From contig NZ_LGDD01000350.1 of assembly GCF_001279695.1 (NCBI RefSeq), positions 1 through 64,000 on the forward strand: a DNA stretch of 64,000 bases. Direction: 5' to 3'. The first letter of the stretch is position 1; each line of letters starts with the position of its first letter. Below are positions 54,676 to 63,066 of the stretch, one piece after another. Source of the DNA: Streptomyces sp. WM6378. Its GTDB lineage: Bacteria; Actinomycetota; Actinomycetes; Streptomycetales; Streptomycetaceae. The notes beneath the pieces were generated by a model. That model was not told the DNA's origin, searched no databases, and saw only the letters and a list, made by a program, of their open reading frames with translations. The position numbers and the translations under genes are program-made.

Positions 54676-56778
54676 CTACTGCCGGAGGCGCACCGGTATC
54701 TCCTGCCAGCCGAAGGCGATGAAGGACGGGACTTGTTTCAACTCTGCTGTCTTTACGGCGAGTTGCAGGTTCGGGAAGCGGTCGAAGAGGGCCGGGAGGG
54801 CAGTGAGGGCTTCCATCCGGGCGAGCGGGGCGCCGATGCAGCGGTGCACACCGATGCCGAAGGCGAGGTGGTCGTCGGCGCCGCGGGCCGCGTCGAAGGA
54901 GTCCGCTTCGGCGCCGTAGTGCGCCGGGTCGAGGCCCGCGGCCGCGTACGTGGTGATGATCGCGTCGCCCGCCGGGACGGTGACGCCGTCGACGGTGATG
55001 TCGCTGATCGCGAACCGCAGCGGGAGGTTGGCGATCGAAGGGTGGACGCGCAGCGTCTCGTCGACGACGGCGTCCCAGCCGATCGCGCCCGAGCGGACGG
55101 CGGCGAGCTGCCCGGGGTCGTCGAGGAGCGCGACGACGGCGTTGCCGATGAGGTTGACCGTGGTCTCGAAACCGGCGCCGATGACCACGAGCAGCGTATG
55201 GAGGAGTTCCTCGGCGCTGAGCCGGTCACCGTCCTCGTTGCGCACCTTGATGAGCTCGGTCGTCATGTCGTCGCCGGGCCGCTCGGTCTTGTACGCGACG
55301 AGGGCGGGGAGCACGGTGGCGATCTGCTCCTGCACGAACGCGGCGTGCTGCTGGGTCGGGTCGGAGGTGTCCATGATGGCGGCGATCAGCGCACCGGTGG
55401 ACTCGGTCAAGTGGTCCGGAACGCCGAAGAGTTCGCAGATGAGGCGCATCGGCAGGGGGTGGGCGTAGCCCGACTTGAGGTCGACGGGCCCGCCGGACGC
55501 GGCGGCTTCGCCGAGGGCGTCGAGGAGTTCGGCGGTGATCGTCTCGACCCTGCCGCGCATCGCCTCGGTACGCCGCGCCGTGAAGCTGGGGGCGACGAGT
55601 TTGCGCAGCCGGGTGTGGTCGGGCCCGTAGGTGGACAGCATGTTGATCACGCCGACCCAGCCCAGGATCCAGCCCCACTCGGGGTGTTGGCCCAGCTCCG
55701 GAAAGAGCGCCCAGTGGCGGCGCGGGTCCTTGCTGACCCGGGGGTCGAGGATCAGCGTCTTGAGAGTGTCGTAGCCGGTGGGCGCCCAGGCGGGGATCCC
55801 GCCCGGCAGGGTGACCGGAACGATCGGCCCGAGCGCGCGCAGCCGGGCGCTCTCGGCGGCTATGTCCGCCCCGAACGGGTCGAGGGGCACACGGGAGCCC
55901 TTCCCCGGCGTCTTCACACTCTTTTCCAGTGCGTCCGCCACCTGGCCGAAAAAAGCCGCGTGGGCGCGGGCGCTGCACGGCGATTCGGGGTTCCAGGCCA
56001 GGATGCGGGACCCGTTCTCCAGGGCGCGCCACGCCGCGTCGGACCGCAGCTCGTCGAGCGGGGCCGCGTTCGACCGGACGTCCACGAGGGCTATGTCGGG
56101 CCGCAGTTCGGCCGCCGTCGGCCATCCGGTCGTGCACCAGTTGGCGCCCGCTCCCGCTCCCGGTTCGACGAGATCCACGCCGTACTGCGCCAGGGCCCGC
56201 AGCTCGGGCCAGGCCTGTGGGCGCGCCAGGTGGACCTCGGACGCACTCGCCGGGGAGAGCGCGAGGACACACGGCCGGGGCGTTCGCGCGGCGGCGGCAC
56301 GCAGCCGGTCCTCGGCGGCGAGCAGCGCGTCGCCGTTCTCCTCCGGAGCCCCCAACGACCGTGCCAGGTCGGCGAATCGGCTCCGTATGCGCGTCGGCGT
56401 GTGCGCCTGGCCCACGTCCAGGACGGCCACCGGGACCCGCTCCTCCAGGTGCTTGGCCGTCTCGGGGTCGAGCCCGTACACCTGGCCGCCGCCGTAGCTG
56501 ACGGCAACGACGAGGTCCGGCCCCGGGGCGAGCAGCGCTTCCACGTCGAGGTCCGCTCCCGCGCCCAGGTAGCCGACCTCGTTCAGCGGCAGCGCGCCGG
56601 ACTTCGCCGGGTCGGGTTCCGCGCCGTCGTGGAAGGACCCGAACACCGCGACGGGGCGTATCCCCAGGTCCTCCAGTGTTGCGCCGGCCTGTATGTAGGC
56701 CACCACCCGGGACGGAGGTGCCGGCGCCGCCGACATCTGTCCGCGGTCGTCCGAGAATCGCCAGGCCGTCTGCTCCAT
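54676..56778 (-). CDS. fusion of siderophore-type substrate-binding protein and cytochrome P450
   Basis: A ~700-residue open frame. Residues 1-~290 resemble FepB/FhuD-type binding proteins (SRVVAYIQAGATLEDLGIRPVAVFG; EVGYLGAGADLDVEALLAPGPDLVVA) but without a signal peptide, so cytosolic. Residues ~293-700 are a complete P450: I-helix GAGFETTVN (near 541), ExxR in DETLRVH (near 572) and haem motif FGIGVHRCIGAP with Cys647. No separate P450 start with a good ribosome binding site is seen; a GTG in the SVKTPG linker is the only candidate. The gene ends two bases from the propeller gene stop. Start options are ATG 56778 or TTG 56796. No ferredoxin or reductase gene adjoins it. Confidence 0.85.
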   Translation of the reverse strand: MEQTAWRFSDDRGQMSAAPAPPSRVVAYIQAGATLEDLGIRPVAVFGSFHDGAEPDPAKSGALPLNEVGYLGAGADLDVEALLAPGPDLVVAVSYGGGQVYGLDPETAKHLEERVPVAVLDVGQAHTPTRIRSRFADLARSLGAPEENGDALLAAEDRLRAAAARTPRPCVLALSPASASEVHLARPQAWPELRALAQYGVDLVEPGAGAGANWCTTGWPTAAELRPDIALVDVRSNAAPLDELRSDAAWRALENGSRILAWNPESPCSARAHAAFFGQVADALEKSVKTPGKGSRVPLDPFGADIAAESARLRALGPIVPVTLPGGIPAWAPTGYDTLKTLILDPRVSKDPRRHWALFPELGQHPEWGWILGWVGVINMLSTYGPDHTRLRKLVAPSFTARRTEAMRGRVETITAELLDALGEAAASGGPVDLKSGYAHPLPMRLICELFGVPDHLTESTGALIAAIMDTSDPTQQHAAFVQEQIATVLPALVAYKTERPGDDMTTELIKVRNEDGDRLSAEELLHTLLVVIGAGFETTVNLIGNAVVALLDDPGQLAAVRSGAIGWDAVVDETLRVHPSIANLPLRFAISDITVDGVTVPAGDAIITTYAAAGLDPAHYGAEADSFDAARGADDHLAFGIGVHRCIGAPLARMEALTALPALFDRFPNLQLAVKTAELKQVPSFIAFGWQEIPVRLRQ

Positions 56779-56796
56779 GACGTCATCCGCCCCCAA

Positions 56797-57134
56797 TGCG
56801 GTCGCGTTGCCGGCTCGTGCGAAGCCGGTTCACCGCTTGACTTCCCAACGCGCGGGACCGTCACGCAAGTTCCCGCTCTCAGCCGTCAACTGCCGCTCGG
56901 GACAAGGAATTTCGCGCCACGGCCCCGAGTGCGGAGCACGCCGTTTCCGCCGGGCTCCCCCGGACCCGGCACAGCGGCGCACGGCCCAGCAGGGGCCGCC
57001 GCGATCCCCGCCCTGTAGTGCGGGAACCCGCCTGGGCACAACCCGTTCCACCGGGCCGCCGGGCACGGCCGTTTCGAGCCGTACGCCGAGGATGTGGGCG
57101 ACGGCGGGCCCGGAGGCTTCTAGTCTGCGGGGCC
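56797..57134. other. divergent intergenic region without a gene
   Basis: A 338-base region between the P450 fusion and a small secreted protein. No operator-like repeat, RNA or gene was recognised. The TAGTCT at 57121-57126 may be the -10 box of the downstream gene. Confidence 0.5.
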
Positions 57135-57650
57135 ATGAACACGAAACGCCTCGTAGGTCTCGGCCTCGCCGCGGTCCTCACATGCGCCGGCGCCCTGTTG
57201 TTCAGCGTGGACACCCCGGCGAACGCCGACACGGCCGATCTGACGTTCAGCACCGACAGGGACGCGGTCCTTCCCGGCTCCACCGTGGACCTGACGATGA
57301 CGCTCACCAACACGCAGTCGACCGAGATCCGGTTCGTCTACCAGTCGATCCAGCCGACCTGGGACACCAGCAGCCAGGCGGGCCTCAAGTACGCACTGGT
57401 CTCCTGCGAGACGGCGGGCGCCGACTGCAAGGACGCCGCCAAACTGGGCCTCAACTACGGGGTCCCACTGGCCCCCGGGGCGAGCCGCACGGTGACCCTG
57501 ACGTACCGCATCGCCGCGGACTCCGCCTGCGGGCGCACCCTGGGCTTCTCCTCGTACCTCTACTACGAGTACGGCAGCGGCCTGTTCTCCACGAGCGACA
57601 CCTACGGCACGCCGGACATCCGGGTCGACTGCCCGCCCGCGCACTCCTAG
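57135..57650 (+). CDS. small secreted beta-rich protein
   Basis: A 171-residue protein with a Sec signal (cleavage after ANA near residue 32) and a mature beta-sandwich-like domain with four cysteines (SCETAGADC, SACGRT, DCPP). No enzyme motif is seen. The ATG has no ribosome binding site; TAGTCT ends eight bases upstream, which fits a leaderless or near-leaderless mRNA. A perfect 32-base palindromic terminator follows. Confidence 0.7.
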   Translation: MNTKRLVGLGLAAVLTCAGALLFSVDTPANADTADLTFSTDRDAVLPGSTVDLTMTLTNTQSTEIRFVYQSIQPTWDTSSQAGLKYALVSCETAGADCKDAAKLGLNYGVPLAPGASRTVTLTYRIAADSACGRTLGFSSYLYYEYGSGLFSTSDTYGTPDIRVDCPPAHS

Positions 57651-57666
57651 CCGTCACCCGGCACGG

Positions 57667-57698
57667 CCGTGGCCCCGGCATCGATGCCGGGGCCACGG
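57667..57698. terminator. bidirectional terminator
   Basis: A perfect 32-base palindrome (arms CCGTGGCCCCGGCATC and complement) between the secreted-protein and chaplin genes, which converge. No T-tract, but the GC stem is very strong. Confidence 0.83.
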
Positions 57699-57713
57699 GC
57701 TGCTACCGGTGCG

Positions 57714-58367
57714 TCAGCGCGTGGCGCCGCGGAAGCGTCGGTAGAGCACTCCGCCGCCCAGTAGCAGCGCGGCCGAGGCGGGGATCGCGAGGCCGATGCC
57801 GTCGGCGCCGGTGTGGGCCAGTTCGGACCCCTGAGCCACAGGCGTCGCGGGAGCGGCCCGAACCGGTGCGGGCCCCGGGAGCGCGGGAGGAGCCGCCGGA
57901 TGGTGGTGAACCGGCGTGGAGCGGTTCACCGAGGTGTTGCCGACGGCCGGGTTCAGCGCGCCGACGACGCTGACCGAGTTCCCGGAGATGTTGACGGGGA
58001 GATCAACAGGGAGCTGGAGGCCGTTGCCCGCGAGCACCCCGGGTGAATCCTTTCCTCGCCCGGAGGCGGAAGCTCCGCCGGTGTTGCCGGAGTGCGCGGA
58101 ACCCGCCTTGGCGCCGTGGTGGGCGCCCGAGACGTTGGCGCACGTGTTGCCCGCGCTGGGGTTGAGCAGTCCGAGCACGTCGACGGTGTTCCCGCACACG
58201 TTGACCGGGACGTTCACCGGAAGCTGCACGGAGTTGCCCGCCAGCACGCCCGGGGAGGAGTCAGCGCTGCCGTCGGCGTTGGAGTCCGCGTAGGCGTAGC
58301 CGGTCGCTGCCAGCACACCGCCCGCGGCCACCGCCGTGACCAGGCCTTTCATGGCGACCCGTCTCAT
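57714..58367 (-). CDS. long chaplin with sorting signal
   Basis: A 217-residue cell-surface protein with a signal peptide (cleavage near ADS, about residue 30), two chaplin domains (SPGVLAGNSVQLPVNVPVNVC ... ANV; SPGVLAGNGLQLPVDLPVNIS ... ), a spacer rich in His/Pro/Ala, and a C-terminal sorting signal (LAHTG, hydrophobic helix, RRFRG tail). The first domain has the two conserved cysteines; in the second both are Ser. The ATG follows AGGAA. It should assemble into aerial-hypha surface fibrils, with sortase anchoring. Confidence 0.93.
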   Translation of the reverse strand: MRRVAMKGLVTAVAAGGVLAATGYAYADSNADGSADSSPGVLAGNSVQLPVNVPVNVCGNTVDVLGLLNPSAGNTCANVSGAHHGAKAGSAHSGNTGGASASGRGKDSPGVLAGNGLQLPVDLPVNISGNSVSVVGALNPAVGNTSVNRSTPVHHHPAAPPALPGPAPVRAAPATPVAQGSELAHTGADGIGLAIPASAALLLGGGVLYRRFRGATR

Positions 58368-58662
58368 TGGTTTCCTGCCTTCCGGAGGTTGTCGCGGGCC
58401 ACTCGCCCGCACCGCCATCAACGCCGGAGAGACCGGAGGGGTTATGCCTAATACGCCTTTCACCCCATCGAGTGGCCTGATTATCGATTTGAGTCGGGTG
58501 TGCAGGTTTACGCCAGTATGGGCGTGTGTATACGCCCGCGGGAAAGCGCCGCACCCATGATCGAACAGGTCCGGGGGCGGCCCCCGACCCACGTGCGTCC
58601 CATGGCAGGATCGACCGGAGGTCGGTGGGGAGTCCCTGGCCGGAGCGGTCTGGGGGTTGAAG
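58368..58662. other. divergent promoter region of chaplin and rhomboid-like genes
   Basis: About 295 bases without a gene. The part near the chaplin start (58440-58530) is A/T-richer and probably contains the developmentally controlled promoter. No confident sigma-factor consensus could be assigned. Confidence 0.5.
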
Positions 58663-59469
58663 GTGAGCGGGGACACGGAAGCCCGGGTGCGGGCCGCGGG
58701 GCCAAAACCGGCGCTCGCCGGAATTAGGCGACCCGTCGCCGCCCCGGCGCCGCGAACGCTCGGCCGAGCCGAACGCAGTCTCAAGAGCTTCGTACGTTTC
58801 CTCGGACGGAATCTGCTCCGCGAATTCCGCTCCATCGTCGCCGAGCCCGTGCGCGAGCTCGTGCGGCGCGGCCTGTCCAGCGTCCTCATCGCGATCCTGG
58901 CGTCCGCCGCGGTGCTCTCGCTGCACGCGGTGGACCAGTACCGCACCGGCGCCGTACTGGTGCGGCTCACCTCGCACGTCCGGGGCGACATCCCGATCCC
59001 GCTCGTGCTGCTGCGCACGCCGCTCTCGCTGTTCGTCCCCGCCCGCGACATGCCGGCCCTGCCGGGCATCCCCGTGCTGTTCCTCGGGTTCGCGCTGGCC
59101 CAGCTGGTGCTGGGGCTCCGGCGGACGCTGGTGGTGGCGTACGCCGTCTCGCTCGCGGGCACGATCAGCGCCCGGGTCATGATCGCCGTGGGGCCCGGTT
59201 GGTGGGGGCTGCCGCCGGAGGCGGCCCATGTCGTCGACACCGGCGCGTCGGCCGCGGTCGTGGGCCTCTTCGCCCATGTCGCCACGGTGAAGCGGGCGCC
59301 CGTGCTGTTCTTCTTCGCGGTCACCCCGACCGTGATCAGATCCTTCGAGAAGCCGAACCTGGCGGGCCGCGAGCACATCGTCGCCATCACGGTCGCCGTG
59401 GTCCTCGGATTCCTCGCCACCCGTAAGCCCAGGAGGACGGCACCCGTCGACCTGGCCTGTACGGCCTGA
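58663..59469 (+). CDS. rhomboid-like integral membrane protein
   Basis: A 268-residue protein with five to six membrane helices. The motif HVVDTGASAAVVGLFAH resembles the rhomboid GASG region with catalytic Ser in helix 4, and a later REHIVAITVAVVLGFLA resembles the helix-6 His. Rhomboid-fold membership is inferred, and the active-site Ser context is variant (GASA). The GTG at 58663 was chosen over a TTG at 58657 because of the GGGGG upstream. It is divergent from the chaplin gene across about 295 bases. Confidence 0.65.
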   Translation: MSGDTEARVRAAGPKPALAGIRRPVAAPAPRTLGRAERSLKSFVRFLGRNLLREFRSIVAEPVRELVRRGLSSVLIAILASAAVLSLHAVDQYRTGAVLVRLTSHVRGDIPIPLVLLRTPLSLFVPARDMPALPGIPVLFLGFALAQLVLGLRRTLVVAYAVSLAGTISARVMIAVGPGWWGLPPEAAHVVDTGASAAVVGLFAHVATVKRAPVLFFFAVTPTVIRSFEKPNLAGREHIVAITVAVVLGFLATRKPRRTAPVDLACTA

Positions 59470-59484
59470 GGCCGGGGCGCGCTC

Positions 59485-60204
59485 TCACTCGTCCTCGTTG
59501 CCGCCGCGCGTGCACGCCACGACACCGGCCACATCGGCGAACCGGGCGGTCAGGACGGTCGGGTCGGCGCGGCCCACCGCCGAGATCAGCACCTCCGCCG
59601 TGTCCCCGGCGCCGCCCACCCTCAGCATCTGGAGCCCCGCGACGGTGAACCCGGCCCGCTCGCACTGCTCCATGAGCTCTTGAAGCAGACCGGACCGCTG
59701 CTCGTACGCTATCCGGAAGGTCGACGCCACGGACCGCATCGCGGGCAGCCGGTGGACCATCGGGCGGACCACGTAGGCGGCGACGAAGTACGCGGCGGTC
59801 GCCAGGATCGAGAGCAGTGGCAGGCCCGCGGCCGCGGCGGCGCCCACGGCCGCCGTCAGCCAGATCGTGGCCGCCGTGGTGAGGCCCTGGACGGAGCCCC
59901 GGTGCACGAAGATGACCCCGGCGCCGATGAAGCCGACCCCCGACACGATCTGCGCCGTCACACGGGACGGGTCGAGCTCGATGGTCCCGGCGTGCAGGAC
60001 GTCGGCGAAGCCGTACTTGCTGACCAGCGTGAACAGGGCCGCTCCGACGCCGACCGTCGTGTACGTCCGCAGCCCCGCGGCCTTCTGGCGGATCTCCCGC
60101 TCCAGGCCGATGGCCGCGGAGAGCAGGAACGCCAGGCCGAACTCACCGGCCTGGAGCCAGCCCTGCCCACTCGGCTCCAGCGCCCCGGCTGCCAGCAGCA
60201 CCAT
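59485..60204 (-). CDS. MgtC/SapB-family membrane protein
   Basis: A 239-residue protein. The MgtC core includes EIRQKAAGLRTYTTVGVGAALFTLVS and the highly conserved RVTAQIVSGVGFIGAGVIF, and GSVQGLTTAATIWLTAAVG. Four to five helices precede a soluble C-terminal ACT-like domain (about 155-239). MgtC proteins help growth at low magnesium and can control ATP synthase or phosphate uptake. The ATG follows GGAAGGGG. It is convergent with the rhomboid-like gene. Confidence 0.9.
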   Translation of the reverse strand: MVLLAAGALEPSGQGWLQAGEFGLAFLLSAAIGLEREIRQKAAGLRTYTTVGVGAALFTLVSKYGFADVLHAGTIELDPSRVTAQIVSGVGFIGAGVIFVHRGSVQGLTTAATIWLTAAVGAAAAAGLPLLSILATAAYFVAAYVVRPMVHRLPAMRSVASTFRIAYEQRSGLLQELMEQCERAGFTVAGLQMLRVGGAGDTAEVLISAVGRADPTVLTARFADVAGVVACTRGGNEDE

Positions 60205-60296
60205 CTTGTGCCCCTTCCCACTCGGGCCGCGCCCACCTCACGAACAGGCTCTCTCTACCCATACAGCCACGATCCATGACGCCCCGCCCACCTGAT

Positions 60297-61820
60297 TCAG
60301 CGGCAGCGCAGCGCGGCGTACAGGTCGAGCTTGTGCTCCAGGCGGGAGAGGTCGCGGCCGGTGAGGACCTCGATGCGCTGGATGCGGTAGTGGACGGTGT
60401 TGACGTGCAGGTGCAGGGCCTCGGCGGTGCGCGCCCAGGATCCGTTGTGCGCGAGGAAGGACTCCAGGGTCTCCCGGAGCATCTGCGAGGAGGCGTTGTC
60501 GTCGTCGGCCAGGGGCCCCAGGACGCGGTCGTGGTAGGCCGCCCGGACGTCGGCGGGGATGCCGGCGAGCAGCCCCTCCAGCGTGGTGAGGTCCGCTACG
60601 GAGCCGAGCCTCGCCCCGTCGGGCGCCTTCGAGCGTGCGGTGGCGAGGGCGTAACGGGCGCCGGTCAGGCTGGAGTTGAGCCGGTCCGGCGAGGTGACCT
60701 CGGCGCCGATGCCGCCGTGCAGCGGGACGAGGGGCGCGCAGGCTTGCACCACCGGCCACAACTCCCCCAGTTCCGCGGCCGGTTCGGGGCCGCCCTGGAC
60801 CACGGCCACCGCCTCGCCGTGCGGGAGCCGGCCGAGGGCGAACGGCCGGTCCGGAGTGTGGCGCAGCGCCTCGGCGAGGGCGTCCGCCGCCACGTCCTGG
60901 TCAGCGTCGGTCCTCGCGGCGGCGGTGACGACGCGGAACGGGCCGTCGTGGGACAGCCCGCAGGCGGTGAGCGCGGCTCGCAGCGAGGAGGGATCGGCGG
61001 TCCGCGCGTCGATGAGCCGGACCAGGTCACCGGCCCTGCGCCGGGCCTCCTTCCGCGCCCGGTCCCGGCCGTACCTGTGGTCGGCGAACACGTCGGCCGT
61101 CTCGTGCAGGAGGCGGGGCGGGGCGGTGGCCGCATCGGCGAGGTGCAGGTGCCAGCTGTCGTACGCCGAACTGTCGGTGTCTATCCGCAGGGTGAGCCCG
61201 TCGGGTGCGCGGCGCAGCAGCTCCCGGGCCCGCTGTGCGGGGATCTCGGGGGCCTTGGGGGTGCGCGCGACGGTGCGCCCGGTCGGTGTCAGTACGTAGC
61301 AGTCCGGGGTGCCGAGGTGGGCGAGCGCGCGGTCGAGCAGGACGTCGGGTTCCGCGCCCGCCCGGACGAGGTCGCTGAGCTCGCTGCGGACGTTCTCGGG
61401 CAGGGCGTAGCGGTGTGAGGTGGGCCGCCTGCTGAGGTCGCCCCACTGGCGCAGATAGACGGCCTCGGTGATGGCGCGGAAGTTGGTGCGCGAGGGCACG
61501 GCGAGAAGCGGGATGCCGTACTCGCGGCACGACCGGGTCAGCTCGTCGGGCACTGCCCCGTGCGTCTCCTCGCCGGCCAGCAGGGCCGCCGCGCCCGCGG
61601 TCGCCAGCGCCGAGACGAAACGGCTGATTTTCTCCGTCCCGCCCCCGGGGCTCCACCACACCAGACCGCTCAGAACGACCTCGCCCGGCCGCAGGAAGCG
61701 GGTCGGGTCCTCCAGGTCGGTGGCGGTCACCCCGGTGATCTCCCGGACGAGCTGCTTCTCCTCGCCCCAGAGCAGTTCCAGGTCGAGGGATTCGAGACGC
61801 AGGAGGTCTTCGACGTGCAT
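60297..61820 (-). CDS. PucR-family transcriptional regulator
   Basis: A 507-residue regulator. The N-terminal PucR domain (about 1-150; DLLRLESLDLELLWG, REITGVTATDLEDPTRFL) is followed by a sugar-diacid/GGDEF-like middle and a C-terminal HTH_30 (LETFLAHNGSWARTAEALHLHVNTVHYRIQRIEVLTG). PucR proteins usually control purine or amino-acid catabolism and often autoregulate. The ATG follows AAGGAG six bases upstream. Two palindromes at 61868-61906 lie just upstream and may be its operator. Confidence 0.92.
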   Translation of the reverse strand: MHVEDLLRLESLDLELLWGEEKQLVREITGVTATDLEDPTRFLRPGEVVLSGLVWWSPGGGTEKISRFVSALATAGAAALLAGEETHGAVPDELTRSCREYGIPLLAVPSRTNFRAITEAVYLRQWGDLSRRPTSHRYALPENVRSELSDLVRAGAEPDVLLDRALAHLGTPDCYVLTPTGRTVARTPKAPEIPAQRARELLRRAPDGLTLRIDTDSSAYDSWHLHLADAATAPPRLLHETADVFADHRYGRDRARKEARRRAGDLVRLIDARTADPSSLRAALTACGLSHDGPFRVVTAAARTDADQDVAADALAEALRHTPDRPFALGRLPHGEAVAVVQGGPEPAAELGELWPVVQACAPLVPLHGGIGAEVTSPDRLNSSLTGARYALATARSKAPDGARLGSVADLTTLEGLLAGIPADVRAAYHDRVLGPLADDDNASSQMLRETLESFLAHNGSWARTAEALHLHVNTVHYRIQRIEVLTGRDLSRLEHKLDLYAALRCR

Positions 61821-62141
61821 GAGTGGCTCCTTGGTGCGGGTGCCGGGCCGCTGGCACCGGTTCTCGCATTCACCAGGTGAATATGAGTATCTGCATCGTA
61901 GATGCAAGGCGAGCTGGCCGATATACCTCTTGTTTGATCCTCCAGAGATGGCTCTGCCCAATGGTGGTTTTCCGTGTGACGCACCAGTCGCGGCGGACCC
62001 GGCCCCGTTGCTTCACTCATCCTGTGAACGGGCCGCGGGCAACCGCGGCCGAGGGTGTGGATGCCCCCGGACCGTCAACGCCACTCCGCACGGCGGGGGT
62101 TCCCGATGAGCGGGGGATCAGAACCGCCCCGGAAACGGCGA
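61821..62141. other. intergenic region with pucR operator-like palindromes and a hairpin
   Basis: A 320-base region with no gene. It contains ATTCACCAGGTGAAT (61868-61882) and TGCATCGTAGATGCA (61892-61906), and a GC hairpin with a GCAA loop (62031-62050). The A/T-rich stretch (61880-61940) is the likely pucR promoter. Confidence 0.65.
61868..61906. promoter_or_regulatory. tandem palindromes upstream of pucR-type regulator
   Basis: ATTCACC-A-GGTGAAT (61868-61882) is a perfect 15-base palindrome 47 bases before the pucR start, and TGCATC-GTA-GATGCA (61892-61906) lies ten bases further upstream. Their placement near the promoter suggests binding by a regulator, possibly PucR itself. Confidence 0.65.
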
Positions 62142-62174
62142 AAGGCCGCATCGGAATGATTCCGATGCGGCCTT
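62142..62174. terminator. strong hairpin downstream of the tRNA-Pro fragment
   Basis: A perfect 15-base stem (AAGGCCGCATCGGAA and complement) with a TGA loop. It lies on the 3' side of the tRNA fragment, where a tRNA terminator would sit, and supports retention of the original chromosomal sequence on that side. Confidence 0.75.
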
Positions 62175-62191
62175 CGACTACGACTCCTTCG

Positions 62192-62234
62192 TGTCGGGAC
62201 GACAGGATTTGAACCTGCGCCCCCTTGGCCCCCA
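62192..62234 (-). other. 3' fragment of tRNA-Pro(GGG), probable attachment-site remnant
   Basis: On the minus strand, about 43 bases match the anticodon-to-3'-end half of streptomycete tRNA-Pro(GGG) as I recall it, including the TpsiC arm core GGTTCAAATCC and the acceptor end CGTCCCGACA, with two apparent substitutions. The 5' half (D arm, acceptor 5' strand) is missing. A displaced tRNA 3' end is a common product of site-specific integration by an actinomycete element. Confidence 0.7.
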
Positions 62235-62329
62235 GGAGTGAGGGCCGCAGGAACCACCTGCACATATCAGGCAGAACCAGGATGCGGGGCGTGCGTCCGC
62301 GCGCGTGCTGTTCAGGGTCGCGAGTACCG

Positions 62330-62970
62330 TGCGGTCCCCAGGGACGAGGTCGAAGCGGTCGAAGAACGCCGGGAGCGCCATGTGCGCCTCAAGGCGGGCC
62401 ACCACACAGAAGTGGGGGCCGCGCCCGAAGGACAGGTGACGGGTGTCACGCGCGACGTCGAACGACGTGGCAAGCGAACCGTGTTGGGCGGGGTCATGCC
62501 CCGGAGACACGTACGACATCATTAATCGGCTCGCCGGCGCGCACCCGCGCCAGTTGCTCGGGGTGGGTCATGAGAGCGAGGAGGGAGTTGGTGAAGAAGT
62601 TGATGGTCGTCTGGTGTCCGGCGGTCAGCACCAGAATGAGGGTGTCGACGAGTTAGTCGTGGGTGATGGAACCGCTGGTGTGCTGCTCGACCAGCACGGA
62701 GGTGAGGTCGTCGCCAGGATCGGCGGCCTTGCTCGCGGCCGGTTCGGCCATGAAGCGGCAGAGCGCCTCCTCAGTGGCGGTCACCTCCATCGGCTGTTCG
62801 GTGGTGTCGAAGAGCGCCTGGCACAGGGAGTGCAGCGGGGCGTGCTGCTCGTCGGGCACACCGACCACGTCGACCGGTACGACAGGTCCGGCCCCAAGCA
62901 ACCGCTTGGCTTCCGCTCGGGCGTCGGCGGCGAACGGGTCAAGGGTGAACAGCGGATGGGACAGATCCAT
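62330..62970 (-). pseudogene. degenerate cytochrome P450 pseudogene
   Basis: The minus strand encodes fragments of one P450. The N-terminal MDLSHPLFTLDPFAADARAE is followed by a deletion of roughly 100 residues. A nonsense TAA (62653-62655) interrupts THD-LVDTLILVLTAGHQTTINFF (I-helix). A frameshift near 62520 then separates the C-terminal half. The haem region reads LSFGRGPHFCVVARLEAH, with the usual residues after Cys shortened. These lesions show loss of function. It lies immediately downstream of a FAD monooxygenase gene and upstream of the tRNA fragment. Confidence 0.85.
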
Positions 62971-63066
62971 GACGTGCCCCTACGAAGAGTGGGGATACCG
63001 GTGCGGCCGCGGGTGGGCACGTGTATGCCCACCCGCGGGTCGGCCATCAGCCGTCATGGGGTGTGG

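Noticed and set aside
55880..55930. Internal GTG as an independent start for the P450 part
   Set aside because: The candidate lies in the linker with only a weak ribosome-binding sequence, and the upstream frame is continuous; a single fusion gene is simpler.
56830..57313. Frames in the gap between the P450 fusion and the secreted protein
   Set aside because: No start signals, poor composition and no recognisable products.
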